Of a DNA stretch of 64,000 nucleotides, positions 48,801 to 60,800 are shown piece by piece (within the stretch, counting starts at the first letter, position 1; each line of letters begins with the position of its first letter). Below the pieces are notes generated by a model. The model saw only the letters and a list, made by a program, of their open reading frames with translations. It was not told the origin of the DNA and did not search any database. Source of the stretch: Streptomyces goshikiensis (lineage in GTDB: Bacteria > Actinomycetota > Actinomycetes > Streptomycetales > Streptomycetaceae); NCBI RefSeq assembly GCF_014650555.1, contig NZ_BMVE01000007.1:372001-436000 (forward strand). Reading direction: 5' to 3'. The position numbers were made by a program, and so were the translations under genes.

Positions 48801-51800
48801 GGCACCGGCACCGCCGGCAGCGTCGCCTCCGGCCGCATCTCCTACACCTTCGGCCTGGAGGGCCCGGCCGTCACCATCGACACGGCCTGCTCCTCCTCCC
48901 TGGTCGCCCTGCACCTGGCCGCGCAGGCCCTGCGCAGCGGCGAATGCGACATGGCCCTCGCCGGCGGCGTCACCGTCATGTCCACCCCGGACACCTTCAT
49001 CGACTTCAGCCGTCAGCGCGGCCTGTCCACCGACGGCCGCTGCAAGTCCTTCTCCGCCGACGCCGACGGCACCGGCTGGGCCGAAGGCGCCGGCATGATC
49101 CTCGTCGAGCGGCTCTCCGACGCCCGCCGCAACGGCCACCCGGTCCTCGCCGTCGTCCGCGGCACCGCCGTCAACCAGGACGGTGCCTCCAACGGCCTCA
49201 CCGCCCCCAACGGGCCCTCCCAGCAGCGCGTCATCCGCGAGGCCCTCGCCCACGCCGGGCTGACCACCGCCGACGTGGACGCCGTCGAGGCACACGGCAC
49301 CGGCACCACCCTCGGCGACCCCATCGAGGCACAGGCCCTGCTCGCCACCTACGGTCAGGACCGCCCCGCGGACCGGCCGCTGCGCCTGGGCTCCATCAAG
49401 TCCAACATCGGCCACACGCAGGCCGCGGCGGGCGCCGCCGGCATCATCAAGATGGTGCTCGCGATGCGCCACGGCGTGCTGCCCGCGTCCCTGCACATCG
49501 GCGAGCCGTCCCCGCACATCGACTGGACCGCCGGCGCGGTCGAGCTGCTGACGGAGTCCGCCGCCTGGCCCGAGACGGACCGCCCGCGCCGCGCGGGCAT
49601 CTCCTCCTTCGGCGTCAGCGGCACCAACGCGCACGTCATCATCGAGCAGCCGCCCGTGGAGCAGCCGTCCGACGAGAAGGACGGCGGCGAGCCCGGCGTC
49701 CCCGCCGTCGCCGGGGGCACCGTCCCCGCAGGCACCCCGCTGCCGTTCGTCCTCTCCGGACGCACCCCCGACGCGCTGCGCGCCCAGGCCGCCCGGCTCG
49801 CCGACCACCTCGCGCACCACCCCGACGCGGCCCCCGCCGACGTGGCGTTCTCCCTGGCCACCACCCGTACCGCACTCGACCGCAGGGCCGCCGTCGTCGC
49901 GCCCGACCGCGACGGACTCCTCGCCGCCCTCGCCGCCCTCGCCGAAGGCCGCGACGGCGCCCGGACCGTGCGGCACGACACCGCCGACGGCCGCACCGCC
50001 GTCCTGTTCACCGGACAGGGCAGCCAGCGCCCCGGCATGGGCCGCGAGCTCCACGCCACCTACCCGGCCTTCGCCGCCGCCCTCGACGCGGTGTGCGCCG
50101 AACTCGACCGGCACCTCGAACAGCCCCTCAAGGAGATCCTGTTCGACGAGGACGCCGGCGACCTCCTGAACCGGACCGGCTACACCCAGCCCGCCCTGTT
50201 CGCCCTGGAGACCGCGCTCTACCGCCTCGTCGAGTCCTGGGGCCTGCGCCCCGACTTCGTCGCGGGCCACTCCATCGGAGAGATCACCGCCGCGCACGTC
50301 GCGGGCGTCCTCTCCCTGCCCGACGCGGCCACCCTCGTCGCCGCCCGCGGCCGCCTCATGGAAGCCCTGCCCCAGGGCGGCGCGATGATCGCGCTGACCG
50401 CCACCGAGGACGAGGTCCGGCCGCTGCTCGCCGGACACGAGGACCGCATCGGCATCGCCGCCGTCAACTCCGCCTCCAGCGTCGTCATCTCCGGCGAGGA
50501 GACCCTCGCGCTGGAGATCGCCGCCGAGTTCGAGCGGCGCGGCCGGCGCACCAAGCGGCTCACCGTCAGCCACGCCTTCCACTCCCCGCTGATGGACGGC
50601 ATGCTCGACGCCTTCCGCGACGTCGCCGCCTCCCTCACCTACCACGCGCCCGCCATCCCCGTCGTCACCCACCTCACCGGAGCCGTGGCCGGCGACGAAC
50701 TGCGCACCGCCGAGCACTGGGTCAGCCACGTCCGCGAAGCCGTCCGCTTCCTCGACGGCATCCGCACCCTGGACGCCGAACACGTCACCACCTACCTCGA
50801 ACTGGGCCCGCAGGGCGTGCTGTCCGGCCTCGGCCGCGACTGCCTCACCGAGACCGACGGCGCCACCGACCCCCTCTTCGTCCCCGCCCTGCGCCGCGAC
50901 CGCGGCGAGGCCGAGGCGCTGACCGCGGCGATCGCCGCCGTCCACACCCGCGCCGTCCTCCTCGACTGGCCCGCGTACTTCGCCGCGACCGGCGCCCGCC
51001 GCGTCGACCTGCCCACGTACGCCTTCCAGCGGACCCGCTTCTGGCTCGAAGCGCCCGCCGGATACATCGGGGACGTCGAATCGGCCGGTCTGGGCGCCGC
51101 CCACCACCCGCTGCTCGGCGCGGCCGTCCCGCTCGCCGACGGCGAGGGCTTCCTCTTCACCGGCCGGCTCTCCCTCGACACCCACCCCTGGCTGGCCGAC
51201 CACGCCGTCATGGGCACCGTCCTGCTGCCCGGCACCGCCTTCGTCGAACTCGCCGTCCGCGCCGGCGACCAGGCCGGCTGCGACGTCCTGGAAGAACTCA
51301 CCCTCGAAGCCCCGCTGGTCCTCGCCCCGCACACCGCGGTCCGCCTCCAGATCGTCGTCAGTGCACCCGACCAGGACGGCCGGCGCACCCTGGACCTTTA
51401 CTCCGGCGACCCCGACGCCGCCGACGACGAGCCGTGGACCCGGCACGCCGCGGGCGTCCTCGCCACCGGCGCGCCGCGCCCCGCGTTCGACCTCGCCGCC
51501 TGGCCCCCGCCGGGCGCCGAAGCCGTCAGCGTCGACGGCCTGTACGAGCACCTCGGCCAGGGCGGATTCGCCTACGGCCCCGTCTTCCAGGGCCTGCGCG
51601 CCGCCTGGACCCTCGGCGACGACGTCTACGCCGAGGTGGCCCTGCCCGACGACCGGCACACCGAAGCCACCCGCTTCGGCCTGCACCCGGCCCTCCTCGA
51701 CGCCGCCCTGCACGCCACCTTCGTCTCCCGCGACGGGGACCGGCAGGCCGGACTGCCGTTCTCCTGGCGCGGGGTGTCCCTGCACGCCGTCGGCGCGTCC

Positions 51801-54800
51801 GCGCTGCGCGTGCGCCTCACCGCCGACGGCGACGACTCCCTCTCCCTCCAGCTGGCCGACACCACCGGCGCGCCCGTCGCCACCGTCGACCACCTGATCG
51901 TCCGGCCCGTCTCCGCCGACCGGCTCGCCGGCGCCTCCCGCACCGCGTACCACGAGTCGCTGTTCCGGATCGAGTGGGCGACCCTGTCCCTGCCGCCCGG
52001 CGCCCCCGGCGAGGACACCACCGGCACCTGGGCGGTCATCGGCGAGCCCGCCGACGTCACCGCCGAGCTGCCCGGCCCCGTCCACTCCGGCCTCGGCGCG
52101 CTCGGCGCGGCCCTCGACGCAGGCGCCCCGGCGCCCGCACACGTCCTCGCCCCCTGCCTGGCCGCCCCGGCGGAAGCCCTCACCGCGGACGCCGTCCGCG
52201 CCGCCACGCACCGGGCCCTCGCCCTCGTCCAGGGCTGGCTCGCGGACGACCGGTTCGCCGCGTCCCGCCTGGTCTTCGTCACCCGGGGCGCCGTCGCCAC
52301 CCAGAGCGACTGGGACCTCGCCGACCCCGCCCACGCCGCCGTCTGGGGCCTGGTCCGCTCCGCGCAGTCGGAGAACCCCGACCGCTTCGTCCTGGCCGAC
52401 CTCGACGCCGACGCCGCCGCCGGGACACTGGCCGCCGCCCTCGCCACCGGCGAACCGCAGTTCGCACTCCGCCGCGGCACCGTCCACGCCCCCCGCCTCG
52501 CACGGGTACCCGCCACCACCCCGCTGACCCCGCCCCCCGGCGAGTCCGCCTGGCGCATGGACATCGAGGACAAGGGCACCCTCGACCACCTCACCCTCGT
52601 CCCGAGCCCCGAATCCGCGGCGCCCCTGGAAGCCGGCCAGGTCCGCGTCGCCGTACGCGCCGCCGGCCTCAACTTCCGCGACGTGCTCAACGCCCTCGGC
52701 ATGTACCCCGGCGACCCCGGCCTCATGGGCAGCGAAGGCGCCGGCACCGTCGTCGAGACCGGCCCCGGCGTCAGCGACCTCGCCCCCGGCGACCGCGTCA
52801 TGGGCATGCTGCCCGGCGCCTTCGGCCCGCTGGCCGTCGTCGACCGGCGCATGATCGCCCCGATGCCCGAGGGCTGGACCTTCGCCGAGGCCGCGGCCGT
52901 ACCGATCGTCTTCATGACGGCCTACTACGCCCTCCACGACCTCGCCGGACTGCGCGAGGGCGAATCCCTCCTCGTCCACGCCGCCGCCGGCGGCGTCGGC
53001 ATGGCCGCCGTCCAGCTCGCCCGCCACTGGGGCGCCGACGTCTACGCCACCGCCAGCCCCGCCAAGTGGGACACCCTGCGCGGACTCGGCCTGACCGACG
53101 ACAAGATCGCCTCCTCCCGCACCCTCGACTTCGAGAACACCTTCCGCACCGCCACCGACGGACACGGCGTCGACGTCGTCCTCGACTCCCTCGCCCGCGA
53201 GTTCGTCGACGCCTCGCTGCGCCTCCTGCCGCGCGGCGGACGCTTCGTCGAGATGGGCAAGACCGACGTCCGCGACCCCCGCGACGTCGCCGCCACCCAC
53301 CCCGGCGTCTCCTACCAGGCGTTCGACCTCACCGAAGCCGGCCTCGACCGCATCCAGGAGATGCTCACCGAGCTGCTCGGCCTCTTCGAAGCCGGCGCCC
53401 TGAACCCCATCCCGGTCTCCGCCTGGGACCTGCGCCAGGCCCCCGAAGCCTTCCGCTACCTCAGCCAGGCCCGCCACACCGGCAAGATCGTGCTCACCGT
53501 GCCGGCCGACTGGAACCCCGACGGCACCGTCCTCATCACCGGCGGCACCGGCACCCTCGGCGCACTCGTCGCCCGGCACGCCGTCACCGTCCGCGGCGCC
53601 CGCCGCCTCATCCTGACCAGCCGCCGCGGCGAAGCCGCCGCCGGCGCCGCCGAACTCGCCGCGCACCTGCGCGCCCTGGGCGCCGACGTCACCGTCGCCG
53701 CCTGCGACGCCGCCGACCGCGAGGCCCTCGCCGCACTGCTGGCCTCCATACCCGCCGCGCACCCGCTGACCGCCGTCGTCCACACCGCCGGCGTCCTCGA
53801 CGACGGCATCGCCGAGGCCCTCACCCCCGAGCGGCTCGACCGGGTCCTGCGGCCCAAGGCCGACGCCGCCCTCCACCTGCACGAGCTGACCCGCCACCTC
53901 GACCTGGCCGACTTCGTCCTCTTCTCCTCCGCCGCCGGCACCTTCGGCGGCGCGGGCCAGGCCAACTACGCGGCCGCGAACGTCTTCCTCGACGCCCTCG
54001 CCCGCCACCGCCAGGCCCACGGCCTGCCCGGCACCTCCCTCGGCTGGGGCCTGTGGGCCGAGGCCAGCGGGATGACCGGCGAACTCGACAGCGCCGACAA
54101 GGACCGCATGACGCGCTCCGGAGTCCTCGGCCTCTCCTCCGAGGAGGGCCTCGCCCTCCTCGACACCGCCCACCACACCGGCGACGCCCACCTCGTCCCC
54201 ATGCAGCTCGACCTCGCGCCGCTGCGCCAGGCCGACGCCGCCATGGTGCCCGCCCTGCTGCGCGGCCTGGTCCGCGCCCCCGCCCGCCGCACCGCCCAGG
54301 CGGCCACCGCCGGGACCGGAACCCCGCTGGTGGAGCAGCTCGTACGCCTCCCCGAGAACGAGCGCGACACGCTCCTCCTCGACCTTGTGCGCGACCAGGT
54401 CGCCGCCGTCCTCGGCCACGCCACCTCCGACGCCGTCGAACCCGGCCGCGCCTTCAAGGACCTCGGCTTCGACTCGCTGACCGCCGTCGAGTTCCGCAAC
54501 CGGCTCGGCGCCACCGCCGGAGTCCGGCTGCCCGCCACCCTCGTCTTCGACTACCCCACCCCCACGGTCCTCGCCGGCTACCTCAAGGACGAACTCCTCG
54601 GCTCCGAGGCCGCGGTGGCCGCCGCCGCCCTCCCGCGGCACCCGGCCGGCGCCGTCGCCGAGACCGACGACCCCATCGCCATCGTCGCCATGAGCTGCCG
54701 CTTCCCCGGCGACGTCCGCAGCCCCGAGGACCTGTGGGAACTCCTCGCCGAAGGCCGCGACGGCATCGCCGACCTCCCCGCCGACCGAGGCTGGGACACC

Positions 54801-57800
54801 GAGGCGCTCTACGACCCCGACCCCGACAGCCCCGGCACGTCCTACGCCCGCGAAGGCGGCTTCTTCTACGACGCCCACCACTTCGACCCGGCGTTCTTCG
54901 GGATCAACCCCCGCGAGGCCCTCGCCATGGACCCGCAGCAGCGCCTGCTGCTGGAAACCTCCTGGGAGGCCTTCGAACGGGCCGGGATCGACCCGACGGG
55001 CCTGCGCGGCGGACAGGTCGGCGTGTTCGTCGGCCAGATGCACAACGACTACGTGTCCCGCCTGAACACCGTCCCCGAAGGCGTCGAGGGCTACCTCGGC
55101 ACCGGCGGCTCCAGCAGCATCGCCTCCGGCCGCGTCTCCTACACCTTCGGCTTCGAGGGCCCGGCCGTCACCGTCGACACCGCCTGCTCCTCCTCGCTGG
55201 TCGCCCTGCACCTCGCGGCGCAGGCCCTGCGCTCCGGTGAGTGCTCCCTGGCCCTGGCCGGCGGCGTCACCATCATCACCACCCCCGACGTCTTCACCGA
55301 GTTCAGCCGCCAGCGCGGACTCGCCGCCGACGGCCGCTGCAAGCCGTTCGCGGCCGCCGCCGACGGCACCGCGTGGGGCGAGGGCGTCGGCATGCTGCTC
55401 GTCGAACGCCTCTCCGACGCCCGCCGCAACGGACACCAGGTCCTCGCGGTCGTCCGCGGCACCGCCGTCAACCAGGACGGCGCCAGCAACGGCCTGACCG
55501 CCCCCAACGGCCCCGCCCAGCAGCGCGTCATCCGTCAGGCCCTCGCCAACGCCCGGCTGACCTCCGCCGACGTCGACGCCGTCGAGGCGCACGGCACCGG
55601 CACCACCCTCGGTGACCCCATCGAGGCACAGGCGCTGCTGGCCACGTACGGTCAGGGCCGCCCCGAGGACACCCCGCTGTGGCTGGGCTCCGTCAAGTCC
55701 AACTTCGGGCACACCCAGGCCGCCGCGGGCGTCGCGGGCATCATCAAGATGGTCCAGGCGATGCGCCACGGCGTCCTGCCGAAGACCCTCCACGTGGACG
55801 AGCCGTCACCGCACGTCGACTGGTCGGCGGGCGCGGTCTCCCTGCTCACCGAGCAGCGGGCATGGCCCGAGACCGGCCGCCCGCGCCGCGCGGGCGTCTC
55901 CTCCTTCGGCATGAGCGGAACGAACGCCCACGCCATCATCGAACTCCCGGAGACCCCGGCCGCAGCGGTCAGCCCGGCCGTCCCGGCCCCCGCGACGGCC
56001 CTCCCGTGGCACCTGAGCGCCCGCACCCCCGAGGCCCTGCGGGCCCAGGGCGAGCAGCTCCTGTCCCACCTGGAGGCGCACCCGGACACGCTCCCGGCCG
56101 ACATCGGGCACTCGCTGGTGGCCGCCCGCGCCGTGTTCGAACACCGCGCGACGGTCGTCGCCACCGACCCCGACGCCTTCCGCACCGGCCTGGCCGCCCT
56201 CGCCGAGGGCCGCTCGGCGGCGGGCCTGGTCCAGGGCTCGTCGGCCGCGGCGGGCAAGCTGGCGTTCCTGTTCACGGGGCAGGGCAGCCAGCGGCTCGGG
56301 ATGGGCCGTGAGCTGTACGAGACCTACCCGGCCTTCGCGGCCGCGCTGGACGCGGTGTGCGACGCGCTGGAACTGCCGCTGAAGGACGTCCTGTTCGGGA
56401 CGGACTCGGATGTTCTGGACCGTACGGAGTACACGCAGCCGGCGCTGTTCGCGGTCGAGGTGGCGCTGTTCCGCCTCGTCGAGTCCTGGGGTGTGAAGCC
56501 GGACTTCCTGTCCGGGCACTCCATCGGTGAGATCGCCGCCGCGCACGTCGCGGGTGTCCTGTCGCTGGCCGACGCGTGCACGCTGGTTGCTGCCCGTGGC
56601 CGTCTGATGCAGGCGCTGCCGTCCGGTGGCGTGATGATCGCGGTGGAGGCTGCGGAGGACGAGGTCCTGCCGCTGCTGACGGACCGGGTGAGCATCGCCG
56701 CCGTCAACGGCCCGCGCTCGGTGGTCATCGCCGGTGACGAGGACGCGGCGCTCGCTGTCGTGGCCGCGTTCGCCGACCGGAAGACCAAGCGGCTGACCGT
56801 CAGCCACGCGTTCCACTCGCCGCACATGGACGGCATGCTCGACGACTTCCGCGAGGTGGTGGCGGGGCTGTCGTTCGGCGCTCCCCGTATCCCGGTCGTC
56901 TCGAACCTGACCGGTGCCCTCGTCACCGACGAGATGGGTTCGGCCGAGTTCTGGGTCCGGCACGTCCGCGAGGCCGTCCGTTTCCTCGACGGCGTCCGCG
57001 CCCTTGAGGCGGCGGGCGTGACCACGTACGTCGAGCTCGGTCCCGACGGGGTCCTCTCCGCGATGGCCCAGGCCTGCCTGACCGACGACACCGGCGCCGC
57101 CGCCTTCGCCCCCGCGCTCCGCTCCGGACGCGACGAGCCCACGACCCTGCTCTCGGCCCTCTCCACCGCGTACGTACGCGGCACGGCCGTCGACTGGTCC
57201 GCGTACTACGCCCCGCTCGGGGCCCGGCGCGTCGACCTGCCGACGTACGCCTTCCAGCGCTCCGTCTACTGGCTCGACGCCGGCCGCGCCGACGGCGACG
57301 TCGCGGCGGCCGGACTCGGCGCCGCCGACCACCCGCTGCTCGGCGCCGAGGTCCAGCTGCCCGACTCCGACGGCCACCTCTTCACCGGACGGCTGTCCCT
57401 GACCACCCACCCCTGGCTGGGGGACCACCGGGTGATGGGCGCGGCCCTCCTGCCCGGTACGGCCTTCGTCGAGCTCGCGCTCCAGGCCGGCGAGCACGTC
57501 GGGTGCGACCTGGTCGACGAACTCACCCTGGAGGCACCCCTCGTCCTGCCCGAGCACGGTGGCGTGCAGCTGCGGCTCTCCGTCGCGGCCGCCGACCCGG
57601 CGGGCCGACGCCGCAGCCTCACCCTGCACTCCCGCCCCGAGGGCGCGGACGCGGACGAGCCGTGGACGCGGCACGCCGTAGGTGTGCTCGCGACCGGGGC
57701 CGCCCCGGCCCCGCAGGGCCTCACCGAATGGCCGCCCGCCGGCGCTGAGCCCGTCCCGGTGGACGGCCTGTACGAGGGCCTCGCCGAGGCCGGTTTCGGA

Positions 57801-60800
57801 TACGGGCCGGTGTTCCAGGGCCTGCGGGCCGCCTGGCAGCACGGCGACACCTCCTACGCGGAGGTCGCGCTCCCCGAGGGCGCGGAGGGGGAGGCCGCAC
57901 GGTTCGGTCTGCACCCGGCGCTCCTCGACGCGGCCCTGCACGCGCTCGGACTGCGCGCCGCGGACACCGGCGCCGACGGACGACTCCCGTTCTCCTGGTC
58001 CGGGGTCTCCTTGCACGCCGTCGGAGCCTGCGAGCTCCGGGTACGCCTGACCACCGGCCTGGGCGGCGAGGTGGCCCTCACGATCGCCGACGCCACCGGA
58101 GCGCCCGTCGCCTCGGTCGCCGGCCTGGCCCTGCGATCCGTCAGCCGTGACCAGCTCACCGCCGCGCCCGACCTGACCCGTGACGCCCTGTTCCGGGTGG
58201 AGTGGGCGCAGACGACCGCAGGTGACGGGTCCTTCGACGACTGGCTGATGCTGGGCGAGGAGGGCGATGGCGACCTTCCGGCGGCGCTGGTGGTGCCGTG
58301 CGTGGAGCCGGCTGCCGGTGACGTGGCCGGCGCGGTGCACGCGGAGACCGCCCGGGTGCTGGGGCTGGTACAGGACTGGCTGGCCGAGGAGCGGTCCGCG
58401 GACGCGCGTCTGGTGTTCCTGACGCGGGGCGCGGTGGCCGCCGTACCGGGCGAAGGAATCGCGGATCTGGCGCACGCGCCGGTGTGGGGCCTGGTGCGCT
58501 CCGCGCAGTCGGAGAACCCGGGCCGCTTCGTCCTCGTCGACATCGACGCCGAGGGCGACCTCGCGGCCGGTCTGTCGGCGGCGCTGGCTTCGGGTGAGTC
58601 CGAGGTCGCGGTGCGGGATGGCGCCGTCCTGGTGCCGAGGCTGGCGCGTGCGGCGGTGGCTGCTGACGCGGGCGTCGAGTGGGATGCCGAGGGCACGGTC
58701 CTGGTGACCGGTGCGAGTGGTTCGCTGGGCGGGCTGTTCGCCCGTCATCTGGTGACCGAGCACGGTGTACGGCGGCTGCTGCTGGTGAGCCGTCGCGGTG
58801 AGGGCGCTGCCCTTTCCGCTGAGCTCGCCGGTCTGGGTGCCGAGGTGTCGTGGGCGGCCTGTGATGTGGCCGACCGCGATGCGCTGGCGGCCGTGCTCAA
58901 GGCGGTTCCTGCGGAGCACCCGCTGACGGCGGTCGTGCACACGGCCGGTGTTCTGGATGACGGTGTCGTCGGTTCTCTGACCGCCGAGCGGCTGTCGGCC
59001 GTCCTGCGTCCGAAGGTGGATGCTGCCTGGAACCTGCACGAGCTGACGCAGGACCTCGGTCTGTCGGCCTTCGTGCTGTTCTCCTCGGCCGCCGGTGTCT
59101 TCGGCGGTGCGGGGCAGGCCAACTACGCGGCGGGCAACACCTTCCTGGACGCGCTCGCCGCGCACCGTCGGGCCCAGGGCCTGGCGGCGACCTCCCTGGC
59201 CTGGGGCCTGTGGACCGGAGTCGGCGGCATGGGCGGCGACCTGGCCGACGGTGACCGCGAGCGGATCAACCGCGGCGGCATCGGTGCCCTCTCGCCGGAG
59301 ACCGGCCTCGCCCTCTTCGACGCGGCCCGCCGTACGGACGACGCGCTGCTCGTGCCCCTCCCGCTCGACCTGGCCGCCCTCCGCGCCCAGGCCCGGGCCG
59401 GCATGGTTCCCGACCTGCTGCGCGGGCTGGTCCGCGTACCGGCGCGCCGCGCGGCGGGACAGGGGGCCACGGCCGACGGGTCCGCCCTGCGCACGCGGCT
59501 GGCCGCGCTGCCCGCCGAGGAGCGGGAGGCAGCCCTGCTGGAGATGGTCCGGGCCGAGGTGACGGCCGTACTCGGTCACGCCTCGACCGACGAGGTACCG
59601 GCCGACCGGGCGTTCAAGGAGCTCGGCTTCGACTCCCTGACCTCCGTCGAGCTGCGCAACCGCCTCGGCGCCGCCACCGGCGAACGGCTGCCTGCCACGC
59701 TCGTCTTCGACTACCCCACGCCGAGCGCGCTCGCGGCGTACCTGAAGACCGAGGTCCTGGGCCTGTCCCTGGACGAGGAGACGGCCGGCGCGGCCACGGC
59801 CGGGCCCGCCTCCGCCGGTGCCGCGCTCCAGGACGACCCCATCGCGATCGTCGGCATGAGCTGCCGCTACCCCGGCGGGGTGGAAACCCCCGAGGACCTG
59901 TGGCGCCTGGTGGTGGGTGGCGTCGACGCCATCTCGGAGTTCCCGCAGGGCCGCGGCTGGGACCTGGAGTCGCTGTACGACCCGGACCCGGACGGCAAGG
60001 GCACCAGCTACACCCGATCCGGCGGATTCCTGCACGACGCGGGCCGCTTCGACCCGGCGTTCTTCGGGATCTCGCCGCGCGAGGCCGTGGCCATGGACCC
60101 GCAGCAGCGCCTGCTGCTGGAGACCTCGTGGGAGGCCTTCGAGCGGGCCGGTATCGACCCGGCTTCGATGCGCGGCAGCCGGACCGGCGTCTTCGCCGGC
60201 GTCATGTACCACGACTACGCCACCCGCATCACCTCCGTGCCGGACGGTGTCGAGGGCTACCTCGGCACCGGCAACTCCGGCAGCATCGCCTCGGGCCGCG
60301 TCTCGTACGCCTTCGGCCTGGAGGGCCCGGCGGTCACCGTCGACACGGCCTGCTCCTCCTCCCTCGTCGCCCTGCACTGGGCGATCCAGGCGCTGCGGGG
60401 CGGCGAATGCACCATGGCCCTGGCCGGCGGTGTCACCGTCATGTCGACGCCGGGCACCTTCACCGAGTTCAGCCGCCAGCGCGGGCTGGCCGCCGACGGC
60501 CGCATCAAGTCCTTCGCCGCGGCCGCCGACGGCACCAGCTGGGCCGAGGGCGCGGGCATGCTGCTCGTCGAGCGACTGTCGGACGCCCGCCGCAACGGGC
60601 ACCCGGTGCTCGCCGTGGTCCGGGGCTCCGCGATCAACCAGGACGGCGCCTCCAACGGGCTGACCGCCCCGAACGGCCCCTCGCAGCAGCGCGTCATCCG
60701 CCAGGCCCTCGCCTCCGGCGGACTGACCAGCGAGCAGATCGACGTGGTCGAGGCGCACGGCACGGGCACCACCCTGGGCGACCCGATCGAGGCGCAGGCG

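Larger units (their letters stand above)
54666..59765 (+). other. Module E3: KS-AT(malonyl)-DH-KR-ACP
   Basis: KS Cys4124 (nt 55185). AT Ser4569 (nt 56520), HAFH at 56805-56816, closely related to the ATs of genes B and C. The DH is intact: HRVMGAALLP with His4871 (nt 57426), YGPVF, Asp5038 (nt 57927). The KR is B-type (LDD 58953-58961) with Ser (nt 59085) and Tyr5437 (nt 59124). ACP Ser5607 (nt 59634). Expected product is an alkene. Confidence 0.93.

Noticed and set aside
47018..55240. Long + strand frame of 2740 codons inside gene E
   Set aside because: It is extremely Arg/Pro-rich with no domain, and lies in another frame of a region where the PKS frame encodes perfect KS, AT, DH, ER, KR and ACP motifs.
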